NCBI GenBank assembly: GCA_964634605.1
Contig: CAZWLJ010000005.1
Span: 1-64,000 of the forward strand
DNA from: UPXZ01 sp964634605
GTDB taxonomy: Bacteria; Bacteroidota; Bacteroidia; Bacteroidales; Paludibacteraceae
Reading direction: 5' to 3'
DNA length: 64,000 nucleotides
Both the position numbers and the translations under genes were made by a program. Every line of letters starts with the position of its first letter. Within the stretch, counting starts at the first letter, position 1. Positions 47,449-56,930 of the stretch are shown here, piece after piece. The notes below the pieces were generated by a model. That model was given only the letters and a program-made list of their open reading frames with translations, did no database searches and was not told the DNA's origin.

Positions 47449-48585
47449 ATGAAAACCAGAATTTTATTTTTGTTCGTGGCTGTAATGGTTATGTTCAGTT
47501 GCACCCGCAAAGAAGAAAAAATACTTTCGGGATTGGATAAAACCAAGTTTCAGACAGTAGTGAATGGCGATACGACCGGTTTGTATGTACTGAAAAATAA
47601 AGCCGGTATGGAAGTTACCATCACCAATTTTGGCGGAAGAATTGTTTCGGTTATGGTGCCGGACAAAACAGGCAAAATGATAGATGTGGTTCTTGGATTT
47701 GACTCCATTAGTGATTATATAAATGTTCCCAGCGATTTTGGCGCGACTATAGGGCGTTATGCCAACCGTATCAATCAGGGTAAAATCACTATTGACGGTA
47801 ATATCATTCAGCTTCCACAGAACAATTTCGGGCATTGCCTTCACGGAGGACCGAAGGGCTGGCAGTATCAGGTGTACAGAAATGTAATACAAACGGGTGA
47901 TTCAACCATCGAAATGACACGTTTCTCACCCGATGGCGATATGAACTTCCCCGGAAATGTGGAAGCGAAAGTAGTTTATACGCTCACCGAAGATAATGCT
48001 ATCAAAATTGACATGAGTGCAAAAACGGACAAAAAAACAGTGATAAACATGTGTAATCACTCGTATTTCAATCTTGGCGGCGATCCCTCGAAACCTGTGA
48101 CAGATGATGAACTTTACATCAATGCCGATAATTTCACTCCGGTGGACAGTACATTCATGACTACCGGCGAAATTGTTGCGGTAAAAGGAACTCCGATGGA
48201 TTTCACTGTTCCTAAAACAGTTGGAAAGGAAATAAATAACTATGATTTCATTCAACTGAAAAATGGCAACGGATTCGACCACAACTGGGTGCTGAATACA
48301 GCTGGTGATGTGAATCAGGTAGCTGCAAGGGTTGTGTCACCTGCATCGGGTGTAACACTCGAGGTGTATACCAACGAGCCCGGAATACAGGTTTACACCG
48401 GAAATTTCCTGGACGGCAGTGTGAAAGGCAAAAAAGGCATTGTTTACAATCAACGAACAGGAATTTGTCTTGAAACTCAGCATTATCCTGACAGCCCAAA
48501 CAAACCTCAGTGGCCTTCTGTAATACTGGAACCCGGAAAAGTATATCAAAGTACCTGTATTTATAAGTTTGGAGTTAACAAATAA
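47449..48585 (+). CDS. Aldose 1-epimerase (mutarotase), lipoprotein form, 378 aa
   Basis: It interconverts alpha and beta anomers of aldoses such as arabinose or galactose. A GalM-type beta-sandwich follows a lipobox (VMFSC, Cys18). Family motifs are GATIGRYANRINQGKI, NNFGHCLHGGPKGWQ (catalytic-region His), CNHSYFNLGG, FDHNWVL and CLETQHYPDSPNKPQWPS, with the probable base Glu in CLETQ. The residues after the cysteine (TRKEEK) lack the acidic surface-export signal, so the protein probably faces the periplasm. It lies between araB and the symporter gene, where it could supply the preferred anomer for uptake. Confidence 0.93.
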   Translation: MKTRILFLFVAVMVMFSCTRKEEKILSGLDKTKFQTVVNGDTTGLYVLKNKAGMEVTITNFGGRIVSVMVPDKTGKMIDVVLGFDSISDYINVPSDFGATIGRYANRINQGKITIDGNIIQLPQNNFGHCLHGGPKGWQYQVYRNVIQTGDSTIEMTRFSPDGDMNFPGNVEAKVVYTLTEDNAIKIDMSAKTDKKTVINMCNHSYFNLGGDPSKPVTDDELYINADNFTPVDSTFMTTGEIVAVKGTPMDFTVPKTVGKEINNYDFIQLKNGNGFDHNWVLNTAGDVNQVAARVVSPASGVTLEVYTNEPGIQVYTGNFLDGSVKGKKGIVYNQRTGICLETQHYPDSPNKPQWPSVILEPGKVYQSTCIYKFGVNK

Positions 48586-48619
48586 TCAAATTAAAACTAA
48601 TACTCAAAAGATGTAATAT

Positions 48620-50365
48620 ATGAATTGGAATTCACATCAATTTATTTGGCTCGACTGGATTATTATTGCAGTCGGTATTGTAGCGGTGGGATGGGCTGTT
48701 TACCGGTCGGTTCAGAAGCACAAAAAATCGCAGGCCGGAGCTGACAGCGAAGATTACCTGTTCGGTAAGGGAGAACCCTGGTATATAATCGGAGCAGCTA
48801 TTTTTGCAGCAAACATTGGCTCAGAGCACCTCGTGGGACTGGCCGGAACCGGCGCAAAAGCAGGCGTAGGTATGGCACACTGGGAAATGCAGGGCTGGAT
48901 GATTCTCATCCTCGGATGGCTTTTCGTGCCATTCTATCAACTGATGAACAATAAACTCGGGAAAATTATCACGATGCCCGACTTTCTGAAAAACAGATAC
49001 ACTCCGGCTACCGGATCGTGGTTATCAATTATTACTCTCGTGGCATACGTTCTTACCAAAGTAAGTGTAACGGCATTTACCGGCGGCATATTTATGGAAA
49101 GTCTTCTCGGACTACCTTTCTGGTACGGAGCTATCGGGTTGATTGTACTCACAGGTCTTTTTACCGTTTTCGGAGGAATGAAGGGGGTGATGACACTTTC
49201 TGCTATTCAGACTCCAATCCTGATTCTGGGTTCGTTCCTGGTTCTTTTTCTGGGATTGGCTGCCCTCGGTGGTGGTAACATCGCCGAAGGCTGGACTGCT
49301 ATGATCGACTATTCCAAAACGCTCAATGTAGGTGTAGATGGTGTGGCGCATGGAACCAATCACATGTTCCATTTCGAGACCGGCGACCCGCTCTACGACG
49401 ATTATCCCGGTTTCTGGGTGTTTATCGGAGCTTCCATTATCGGTCTTTGGTATTGGGCTACCGATCAGCATATCGTTCAGCGTGTACTCGGGCAGCATAA
49501 GGGCGAAGCCAGCGACGTGGTGATGAAACGTGCACGCAGAGGCACTATTGCTGCAGGTTATTTCAAATTGTTGCCTGTTTTCATGTTTCTGATACCCGGT
49601 ATGATTGCTGCAGCTCTGGCAGCACGCCCCGACAGTGGATTTACACTCGAAAATCCGGATACAGCTTTTGGCTCCATGGTAAAATTTGTTTTACCTGCAG
49701 GTGTCAAAGGTATTGTTACCATTGGTTTTATTTCTGCGCTTGTAGCATCGCTGGCAGCATTTTTCAACTCCTGCGCCACGCTATTTACCGAAGACTTTTA
49801 CAAACCGAACTTCAAAGGCAGAACCGAAGCCAGATACGTGCTGGTAGGACGTATTGCTACCATCGTTGTAGTTATTCTGGGTATAGTCTGGATTCCTGTT
49901 ATGATGAGCCTCGGAAGTCTTTACGACTATTTGCAGGGCATTCAGTCTCTGCTTGCTCCTGCCATGGTGGCTGTTTTTGTGCTCGGTATTTTTTCCAAGA
50001 AAATTACCCCCAAAGCCGGCGAAGCAGGTATGATAGTTGGTTTTGCAATCGGAATGGTACGTCTGCTCACCAACATTGTGACCAACAGTGGCAAAAACGT
50101 GATGTCAGGATGGCTGTGGGAGAATACAACCTGGTTCTGGCAGACAAACTGGCTTATCTTCGAGATTTGGCTGCTTGTTTTCATCATGGTAATGATGGTT
50201 GTCGTTTCGTTGTTCACACCGAAACCTACTGCTCAGCAGATTGAGTTTATCACCTTCAACAGCGATTACAAAAAGCTCATTCGCAATAGCTGGAACAAGT
50301 GGGATGTAATCGGCTCGCTGGGAGTAATCATCTTTTGCGTTCTTTTCTACTGGTATTTCTGGTAA
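48620..50365 (+). CDS. Sodium:solute symporter (SSS family), probable arabinose transporter, 581 aa
   Basis: This inner-membrane SSS/SGLT-type symporter has about 14 hydrophobic segments. SSS landmarks include EDYLFGKGEPWYIIGAAIFA, ANIGSEHLVGLAGTGA, the GFWVFIGASIIGLWYWATDQ segment and FISALVASLAAFFNSCATLF. The C-terminal helix ends FYWYFW. It couples sugar uptake to sodium entry. In Bacteroides the arabinose regulon contains a similar SSS transporter, and the operon position between mutarotase and araR supports arabinose as substrate, though that is inferred. A terminator hairpin follows. Confidence 0.92.
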   Translation: MNWNSHQFIWLDWIIIAVGIVAVGWAVYRSVQKHKKSQAGADSEDYLFGKGEPWYIIGAAIFAANIGSEHLVGLAGTGAKAGVGMAHWEMQGWMILILGWLFVPFYQLMNNKLGKIITMPDFLKNRYTPATGSWLSIITLVAYVLTKVSVTAFTGGIFMESLLGLPFWYGAIGLIVLTGLFTVFGGMKGVMTLSAIQTPILILGSFLVLFLGLAALGGGNIAEGWTAMIDYSKTLNVGVDGVAHGTNHMFHFETGDPLYDDYPGFWVFIGASIIGLWYWATDQHIVQRVLGQHKGEASDVVMKRARRGTIAAGYFKLLPVFMFLIPGMIAAALAARPDSGFTLENPDTAFGSMVKFVLPAGVKGIVTIGFISALVASLAAFFNSCATLFTEDFYKPNFKGRTEARYVLVGRIATIVVVILGIVWIPVMMSLGSLYDYLQGIQSLLAPAMVAVFVLGIFSKKITPKAGEAGMIVGFAIGMVRLLTNIVTNSGKNVMSGWLWENTTWFWQTNWLIFEIWLLVFIMVMMVVVSLFTPKPTAQQIEFITFNSDYKKLIRNSWNKWDVIGSLGVIIFCVLFYWYFW

Positions 50366-50382
50366 ATGAAGTAATTATTCAT

Positions 50383-50423
50383 GTAAACTCCGGTTCTGGT
50401 TATCCGAAACAACCGGAGTTTAC
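50383..50423 (+). terminator. Hairpin between the symporter gene and araR
   Basis: A perfect 13-bp stem (50383-50395 with 50411-50423) has a 15-base loop and is followed by TTCCTT rather than a pure T-run. It may reduce but not abolish transcription into araR, giving lower regulator expression than the catabolic genes. Confidence 0.65.
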
Positions 50424-50442
50424 CTTCCTTATCTGAAAATAA

Positions 50443-51132
50443 ATGTTTTTCGATTCAAATTACTACAAGTCACATCATTTATTTCTGGTTGCAGTTGACT
50501 GCATTATCTTCGGATTTCAGAATAATGAAATTAAACTGCTGGTACACCCGCGTGCAATGGAACCGGAGCAGGGTGGTTTATCGCTGATGGGAGGATTTGT
50601 GAAAAGCAATGAATCAGTCGATCAGGCAGCTTCCAATATTCTGTCAAGTCTGACAGGCCTGGAGAATATATTTATGGAACAGGTAAAAGTGTATGGCGAG
50701 ATTAACCGTGATCCCGGCGAAAGGGTAATTTCCTGTGCCTATTATGCACTCATTGATATCAACGATTACGACGATTCGCTGCTGAAAGCTCACAACGCGT
50801 TCTGGGTGAACCTTGAGGAGGCTTCAAACCTTATTTTCGACCATTCGCAGATGGTCAGAGATGCACTTGCCATTCTGAGGAGAAAAGCTGTTCTTGAACC
50901 TATCGGCTTCAATCTTTTGCCGGAGAAATTTACAATGACTCATCTTCAGTCGCTTTATGAGGCTATTTACATCAAGTCACTGGATAAGCGCAACTTCAGA
51001 AAGAAAATGCTGAGTTTCAATTTTATAGAGAAACTCGATGAAATTGACAAGTCGGGATCTAAAAAAGGGGCTTTTTTGTACAAATTCAAAGACCGGAACT
51101 TACTCGTCAATTCAATGAACTATGAATTTTAA
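50443..51132 (+). CDS. araR: Nudix-family (NrtR-like) arabinose regulator AraR, 229 aa
   Basis: An N-terminal Nudix-fold domain (~1-150) is joined to a C-terminal winged helix (~155-229; MTHLQSLYEAIYIKSLDKRNFRKKM). The Nudix box is degenerate: after GGFVKSNES the canonical REUXEE segment is replaced by SNILSSLTG, so hydrolase activity is lost and the domain presumably senses a ligand. Bacteroides AraR of this family binds L-arabinose and represses its regulon. Its gene lies in the operon it probably controls, 77 bases after the symporter gene with a partial terminator in between, and 26 bases before the GH51 gene. Confidence 0.9.
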   Translation: MFFDSNYYKSHHLFLVAVDCIIFGFQNNEIKLLVHPRAMEPEQGGLSLMGGFVKSNESVDQAASNILSSLTGLENIFMEQVKVYGEINRDPGERVISCAYYALIDINDYDDSLLKAHNAFWVNLEEASNLIFDHSQMVRDALAILRRKAVLEPIGFNLLPEKFTMTHLQSLYEAIYIKSLDKRNFRKKMLSFNFIEKLDEIDKSGSKKGAFLYKFKDRNLLVNSMNYEF

Positions 51133-51158
51133 TGATTCTGTAAACAAAAAAATGTATC

Positions 51159-53111
51159 ATGTCAAAAAATAATAAATATATTGCATTCATGCTGTTTATT
51201 GCTGTTATTCAACTTACAACAGCTCAAACTCATAACATTCAGGTTGATTTTAAGAAAAACGGAATTGAAATCCAGAAAACCATGTACGGGATTTTTTTTG
51301 AAGATATCAATTACGGAGCCGACGGTGGTTTGTATGCCGAACTGGTGAAAAACCGCTCGTTTGAGTTTCCTCAAAGTTTCATGGGATGGAGTACTTTCGG
51401 AAACATTGAAGTCAAAAGCGACGGACCGTTTCAGAATAATCCTCACTACGTTCGCCTGTCGTATTCCGGTCATACCGACAAACATACCGGACTTGAAAAT
51501 GAAGGCTTTTTCGGTATTGCCGTGAAAAAAAACAGTGAATACCGGTTCTCTGTATGGAGCCGGAAAGCAGGTAGCGAGAATGCGGCTGTTCGCATCGAGC
51601 TCATCGATCAGGAAAGCAACATCATCACTTCGCAAAAACTGGATGTAACCAGCAGCGAATGGAAAAAATACGAGCTAATGTTGAAATCCGACCGGGATTA
51701 TGCCAAATCACGGCTTCGCATATTCTTAACTTCCAAAGGAGCGATGGATATGGAACATGTTTCACTATTCCCGGCCGATACCTGGAAAGGACGTGAAAAC
51801 GGGCTGAGAAAAGACCTGGCTCAGGCACTTTACGATTTGAAACCGGGAGTATTCCGCTTCCCCGGAGGATGTATTGTAGAGGGTACCGACCTCAATACAC
51901 GCTACCAGTGGAAAAACTCGATCGGACCAGTTGAAAACCGCAAACTGAACGAAAACCGCTGGCAGTACACTTTCACCCACCGGTTTTTCCCTGATTATTA
52001 CCAATCATACGGACTCGGATTCTACGAATTCTTTCAGCTTTCCGAAGATATAGGAGCCGAACCATTGCCGGTGTTGAGTTGCGGATTAGCCTGCCAGTTC
52101 CAGAATAAGGATGAGCATGCCCATGTTTCTGTAGGCAGCGATCTGGATCCGTATATTCAGGATGCACTGGATCTGATTGAATTTGCCAACGGAAATACCG
52201 AAACCCGGTACGGTAAAATCCGCGCCGAAATGGGTCATCCCGAGCCTTTCAACCTGAAATTTATCGGAATAGGAAACGAACAGTGGGGTAGTCTTTATCC
52301 CGAACGTCTGGAACCTTTCATGAAAGCCATTAAAGCCAGATATCCGGAGATGAAGATAATTGGTTCATCCGGACCGAGCCCCGACGGCAAAGACTTTGAA
52401 TACGGCTGGCAGGAAATGAAAAGACTCCGGGCCGACCTTGTCGATGAGCATTATTACAGAGATCCGAACTGGTTTCTTTCGGGAGCTGCTCGCTATGACA
52501 AGTACGACCGCAAAGGTCCCAAAGTTTTTGCAGGAGAATATGCCTGCCATCCGCAAAACAGAAAAAACAACTTCGAATCGGCCCTTTGCGAAGCAGCTTT
52601 CATGACCGGATTTGAGCGGAATGCAGACGTGGTGCACATGTGTACCTATGCTCCGTTGTTTGCTCACGTGCAGGGATGGCAATGGCGCCCCGATCTTATC
52701 TGGTTTGACAACACAAACAGTGTCAGATCCGTAAACTACTACGTGCAGCAACTCTACGGACACAATGCCGGAACAAACATGCTGAATACTTCTGAAAATA
52801 AGGCACCGCTTACAGGTCAGGATGGCATTTATGCATCTTCGGTGTACGACAAAAACAAAAACGAAATAATTCTGAAGATTGCTAATACTTCAAATGACAC
52901 CAGATCAGTAAATTACATACTGAAAGGTCTGAAAAGTATGGAAAGAGCCGTTAAAAAAACCACGTTAAAATCACCGGATCAGGATGTGGAAAATACGCTC
53001 CAGAATCCTTTAGCTGTGGTTCCCGTAAGTGAGGACATTAAAATTCCGGGAAATAATTTCCTGGTGAATATGGAACCAAAATCGTTTTGCGTGTTCAATA
53101 TTAAACTGTAA
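51159..53111 (+). CDS. GH51 alpha-L-arabinofuranosidase, 650 aa
   Basis: It removes alpha-L-arabinofuranosyl residues from oligosaccharides. A signal peptide (~1-22) is followed by a short beta region (MYGIFFEDINYGADGGLYAELVKNRSFE), a carbohydrate-binding-like insert (~65-190) and the GH51 (beta/alpha)8 barrel. The acid/base is Glu374 in FIGIGNEQWGS and the nucleophile Glu460 in VFAGEYACHP, both at normal spacing. FRFPGGCIVEG is another family hallmark. A C-terminal beta domain completes it. No T9SS domain or lipobox is present, so it acts in the periplasm on imported fragments. As last gene of the operon it links polymer breakdown to AraR control. Confidence 0.95.
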   Translation: MSKNNKYIAFMLFIAVIQLTTAQTHNIQVDFKKNGIEIQKTMYGIFFEDINYGADGGLYAELVKNRSFEFPQSFMGWSTFGNIEVKSDGPFQNNPHYVRLSYSGHTDKHTGLENEGFFGIAVKKNSEYRFSVWSRKAGSENAAVRIELIDQESNIITSQKLDVTSSEWKKYELMLKSDRDYAKSRLRIFLTSKGAMDMEHVSLFPADTWKGRENGLRKDLAQALYDLKPGVFRFPGGCIVEGTDLNTRYQWKNSIGPVENRKLNENRWQYTFTHRFFPDYYQSYGLGFYEFFQLSEDIGAEPLPVLSCGLACQFQNKDEHAHVSVGSDLDPYIQDALDLIEFANGNTETRYGKIRAEMGHPEPFNLKFIGIGNEQWGSLYPERLEPFMKAIKARYPEMKIIGSSGPSPDGKDFEYGWQEMKRLRADLVDEHYYRDPNWFLSGAARYDKYDRKGPKVFAGEYACHPQNRKNNFESALCEAAFMTGFERNADVVHMCTYAPLFAHVQGWQWRPDLIWFDNTNSVRSVNYYVQQLYGHNAGTNMLNTSENKAPLTGQDGIYASSVYDKNKNEIILKIANTSNDTRSVNYILKGLKSMERAVKKTTLKSPDQDVENTLQNPLAVVPVSEDIKIPGNNFLVNMEPKSFCVFNIKL

Positions 53112-53136
53112 AAAGCGTATTTTTTTCACAAACAAT

Positions 53137-53166
53137 AAAGGCAGGAGCAGCAAACTCCTGCTTTTT
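53137..53166. terminator. Bidirectional terminator between convergent genes
   Basis: A GC-rich 7-bp core (53141-53147 with 53155-53161) is extended by A-T pairs on both sides (from 53137 to 53165) and followed by T-rich sequence. The A tract before the stem gives a T tract on the other strand, so it can end both the arabinose operon and the minus-strand gene. Confidence 0.85.
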
Positions 53167-53174
53167 TATTTTTA

Positions 53175-55760
53175 CTAACGATTGAATGTTCCGATTATCC
53201 CGTTTTGAGTTACCGTTTCGAGGCTGATGCTGAGATTTTTGCAAGTTCCGTTGTTGTAAAATACAACATCGGCATTGCCATTACTGTCGGAGGTTACATT
53301 CGGATTCCAGTACAGGGTGCGGCGGTAGTCACCTTCGGTCATTGCCGGTAAGTCGCGGTTATTATACTGAGGACTGAAAAATGTTTTTGGGTATGAAAAT
53401 CCGCTGAAAGTTGTATTGCGTATTCCGAGCGGTTCTTCCTGATACTTTTTCTTCAGATGCATCACAACGATTACTACTTTTGTAGGGTCGTAATCCGGGC
53501 TTCCGCTGAATAACCGGAGAATGGAGCTGAAGTCTTCAATAATATTTATCGATTCTATTTCATCGAATGTGGGCATTTGCACATTGAAGGTACTGTTGGT
53601 TCGATTCGCCGGTATGCTGTTCTCATTTTGAGTTGATACCTGATCTGTTGATTCGCCTGTTGTCAGACTTTCGATATTGAAAGCCACCAGATCGGGCGAA
53701 TCGTCTCGCATGAAATATACTTTTTTGCCTTTGTACCTTGCTGATGAGCCGTCGCTGTCGTTGGAATAAGAGAAATACTTGTTCATCTTATCCAGAAAAC
53801 TGTATATATCGGCTGGTCTCCAGTCGCCTGTATCTTCAATTTTATCGATTTCTTTTGCCACTTCGTACTTCACGCTGATTTTAATGGGTCTTTGTCTGGC
53901 AGTTACAATCAGGTCTTTCAGCATATGCATTTTCTCACTCATTCCGGGATCTTTACTGATTGAATCTGTATCGTATTCAGGTTCGGCAGCATTTTCTGTG
54001 CTTTCGTTGCCATTGAATACCATCATGTGGTGTGGTTCGTTCAATTCGGTATGCAAAAATGGCTTTAGAAGGGGACTGAAGACTCTGTCGAGCATTATTC
54101 TCGTTTCTTTACGCTTTTCGTTCAGTTTCGACTGAAGAATCAGATTAGCATTGCCGTAAAAATCGTGCAGTAAAAAACTGAATTTGCCTTCGGCATCAGT
54201 GAGTGCTTTTGCACGTTGTGAGGAGCTGTCAGTCATCAGCACCATCATGATTTCCGCATCTTTCAAGATTGATTTTCTAAACAGTGAGACTACCGAACCC
54301 TCCACGGCAAGCTCTTTTTCAAGCGGATGCACGGGATGAAAAGGTGAAACTCCTGCCATTTCTTTCCACGCGTACCTGCTCCAGCCCTGCGTAAGAAGCA
54401 ATAATTCAAGCGCTTGTTTTCTTCCCGCGTCGTTAGTTTCAAAATAATAACCCGGATTTTCGATATATCCGCGCAGTTCTGACGAGAGGAGCAGGTTTGT
54501 CAGCGCGTTGTCGGCATACGGTACTGCCGAACTTGTTCCGGCATCACGCACAGCGAGCGAAAAAGTTGTCTGTACAGGTTTGTTTTTCCTGTCATTCAAC
54601 TGAAAGTTCATGCTTACCTGATCGAAAGGACGGAGAGGTTTTTTGTTTTCAGTCATTCTGATTCTCATTTCACTCTGGTGATTTGTGAATACCAGCCTTT
54701 CGCAGAATACCTTACCGCGCGGGCTGAAAAGTGTAATCTGCGATACTCCTGACGGAAGCATGTTTTTAGGTAGTGATAAGTTAATCTCATCTTCCGATTT
54801 CAGTTCAACAGTTTCAAAAGCATACATGATTCCCCTGCACGATACTGACAGTCCTAAAGGTTCAGATTTCTGATTGAGTGATTTCCGGATCAGGATGTGG
54901 AGCTTTGTGCTGTCGGAATTATCTGCCTGAATAACATATCCTTCGCTCTGAACTTCAGGCAGCTGAAATGAATAATCGCGGTTGTTGTATGATATTTTTG
55001 CAGTGTATTTACCTCCGGTGGGGGTAAATTCAAACGAACCCATTCCCTGGTATTCTGTGTAGATTTCAGCTACAGCCTTGTTTTTTTCATCAACAATATT
55101 TCCCGAAATAATTACATTTTCACCTTTTTCACCGGTAGCCTTGAAAGCTATTTTTGATTTCACTCCGCGTACCAGGTTACCACCTTCGGGACAGAACATC
55201 ACAGAAATACGTTCATTTTGCCTGTAAACCGGACGTTTCACCGGAATTCGCTGTGATTGAGGCCGCGTGCTTACTTTTGGTGTGTAATCACCTTCATTTT
55301 TCGGCCCGTCATATACCGGCAGTACCCTTGTGAAGTAATTTTCATCACCGAAATTAAGCATGTAGCGTGTGTAAGCCCTTATTTCATAAAATCCGGCATA
55401 TCCGGCAGTGGGAAGGAAAAAACTATCGTGACACTGACCCTGCTCTATTTTAAGTTTCTTCTCGGCTACCACATATCCTTCCTGATTGATCAGCTCCACG
55501 TACAGCACTTTGCTTAACTCACTCAGTGAATTGCGGTCAGCTCGAACCACGTAAGCCTTGAACCAGATGGTTTCACCCAGGAAGTACGATGTGTTGTCAA
55601 AGTGGACATAAACCTTTTCACGGGGATATGTGGTTGAGAAAGCCATGTACTGCTGAGCGTAATTTTTTAGGTTGTCTGCCGGTTCATTCACCTGAGCAGA
55701 GACTTTTCCGGCAAGCGGGTTGCAAAGTATGCAGAGTAATAGTAGAAATCTGATTTTCAT
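53175..55760 (-). CDS. Secreted macroglobulin-like (MG2) repeat protein, 861 aa
   Basis: A signal peptide (~1-22) is followed by an MG2-like domain (~44-150; PREKVYVHFDNTSYFLGETIWFKAYV), further MG/Ig-like domains (YRQNERISVMFCPEGGNLVRGV, GSFEFTPTGGKYTAKI) and a C-terminal beta domain with RTLYWNPNV and DVVFYNNGTCKNLSISLETV. This resembles the Bacteroidota family of alpha-2-macroglobulin-like proteins often found beside TonB-dependent transporters. No thioester CGEQ motif is visible. There is no lipobox and no clear T9SS domain, so a periplasmic or outer-membrane-associated location is likely. The function is unknown. It lies 99 bases downstream of an AraC-type regulator gene on the same strand. 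Confidence 0.75.
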   Translation of the reverse strand: MKIRFLLLLCILCNPLAGKVSAQVNEPADNLKNYAQQYMAFSTTYPREKVYVHFDNTSYFLGETIWFKAYVVRADRNSLSELSKVLYVELINQEGYVVAEKKLKIEQGQCHDSFFLPTAGYAGFYEIRAYTRYMLNFGDENYFTRVLPVYDGPKNEGDYTPKVSTRPQSQRIPVKRPVYRQNERISVMFCPEGGNLVRGVKSKIAFKATGEKGENVIISGNIVDEKNKAVAEIYTEYQGMGSFEFTPTGGKYTAKISYNNRDYSFQLPEVQSEGYVIQADNSDSTKLHILIRKSLNQKSEPLGLSVSCRGIMYAFETVELKSEDEINLSLPKNMLPSGVSQITLFSPRGKVFCERLVFTNHQSEMRIRMTENKKPLRPFDQVSMNFQLNDRKNKPVQTTFSLAVRDAGTSSAVPYADNALTNLLLSSELRGYIENPGYYFETNDAGRKQALELLLLTQGWSRYAWKEMAGVSPFHPVHPLEKELAVEGSVVSLFRKSILKDAEIMMVLMTDSSSQRAKALTDAEGKFSFLLHDFYGNANLILQSKLNEKRKETRIMLDRVFSPLLKPFLHTELNEPHHMMVFNGNESTENAAEPEYDTDSISKDPGMSEKMHMLKDLIVTARQRPIKISVKYEVAKEIDKIEDTGDWRPADIYSFLDKMNKYFSYSNDSDGSSARYKGKKVYFMRDDSPDLVAFNIESLTTGESTDQVSTQNENSIPANRTNSTFNVQMPTFDEIESINIIEDFSSILRLFSGSPDYDPTKVVIVVMHLKKKYQEEPLGIRNTTFSGFSYPKTFFSPQYNNRDLPAMTEGDYRRTLYWNPNVTSDSNGNADVVFYNNGTCKNLSISLETVTQNGIIGTFNR

Positions 55761-55859
55761 AAGTCCATGTGGAATTTGAATCCCAAAGATAGGTAAATAT
55801 ATTCTGAGAGTGTTATCAATGCCTTTTTTCTTAGTTATTTTATTTGTCTTTCCGGGTGA

Positions 55860-56861
55860 TTATTCACTTAGTCGGTATTCCGAAGGTCTTTTCCCGTATT
55901 CATTATAAAAAGCTCTTGAAAACGACGAAACCGACGAAAATCCAAGTTGAAAGGCAATCTCGCTTACGCTCATGTCTTTCTCCATATCCAGAAGCAGGTT
56001 GCAGGCATTCTGCATTTTCTGTGTTTTGTAATAGCGCACGATGCTTTGACCGAAAACCCGTTCGAAGAGTCCGTTAAGTTTTTGTTTGTTCATTTCGGTC
56101 AGATTACCAAGTTGATCGTAATCAAGAGTTTTATGACTGTTGTTTTCGAGAAATATTTTAACGGCTATCAGTTTTTCTTTTTCTGAGGCAGATATGCTCC
56201 TGTCATCCGAAACTTCCATAATCCCTCCGTTAACCATCCGCTGGAAATAATAGAGTATAAGTTCATTTACTTTGAGTTTCGTGTATTCGTTCTGAAGCTT
56301 TAGGTCAAAAGGACAATTTGTAATTTCACGGATACACATTAACTCCCTCGATTCTATCGGAAGGATAATACCTACCTGGCTTCTGTCAGTACTTTTCCGG
56401 TAACAGAAATTTTTAATTTCCACGGTGAAATCTGACAGGTATTCGTTCAGAAGCGACTCCAGATACCGGGTGGAAAGTGCCACCTGAAATATCTCAAAAA
56501 TCTGATTTTTTACCATTAAGATGGATTTGCCTGTCGAAAGTGTACCATCTGCGAGCAGTGTGTTTTCTGTCAGCAATCGTTTGGTCTGCCCGTCTTCCGA
56601 GATTGCCTGTACTCCTTTGGGCACTTTGAGCAGGTAATTGAAATAAAAAGCATCTTTTTTTCTCGAACTGGCATTGTTTCTCCAGACAAAATCCTCGGTA
56701 GACCTGCACGAAATATAGAGTATATCGATGTCGGCTGAAGGTGAGTAACATCCCAAAGTACCCTGCCCCAGTAGCGGTGCGCTGAAATGAATGTAATTCG
56801 GTACTTTCGAAAGCGTTTTCGTGTCAAAAGGGTGAGTGGCCAGATCATGCAGTTCTTTCAT
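55860..56861 (-). CDS. AraC-family transcriptional regulator (second of tandem pair), 333 aa
   Basis: The C-terminal AraC helix-turn-helix (~225-330) includes TEMNKQKLNGLFERVFGQSI and VSEIAFQLGFSSVSSFSRAFYNEYGKRPSEYR, both DNA-binding helices intact. The N-terminal domain (~1-215) binds no recognised ligand but is clearly paralogous to that of the neighbouring regulator (shared SxLGxGTLGxYSP, FYFNYLL, TLLADG/IDAT). It lies 69 bases after the sister gene with no terminator seen, so they are probably co-transcribed. Targets may include the MG-like gene downstream. No relation to arabinose sensing should be assumed from the family name. Confidence 0.9.
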   Translation of the reverse strand: MKELHDLATHPFDTKTLSKVPNYIHFSAPLLGQGTLGCYSPSADIDILYISCRSTEDFVWRNNASSRKKDAFYFNYLLKVPKGVQAISEDGQTKRLLTENTLLADGTLSTGKSILMVKNQIFEIFQVALSTRYLESLLNEYLSDFTVEIKNFCYRKSTDRSQVGIILPIESRELMCIREITNCPFDLKLQNEYTKLKVNELILYYFQRMVNGGIMEVSDDRSISASEKEKLIAVKIFLENNSHKTLDYDQLGNLTEMNKQKLNGLFERVFGQSIVRYYKTQKMQNACNLLLDMEKDMSVSEIAFQLGFSSVSSFSRAFYNEYGKRPSEYRLSE

Positions 56862-56930
56862 TTTCGTTCTGTTTTTTCTGTTTTATGATAACCTGAAATT
56901 TATTAATTATGTGTTGATAATTAGCTCCGG

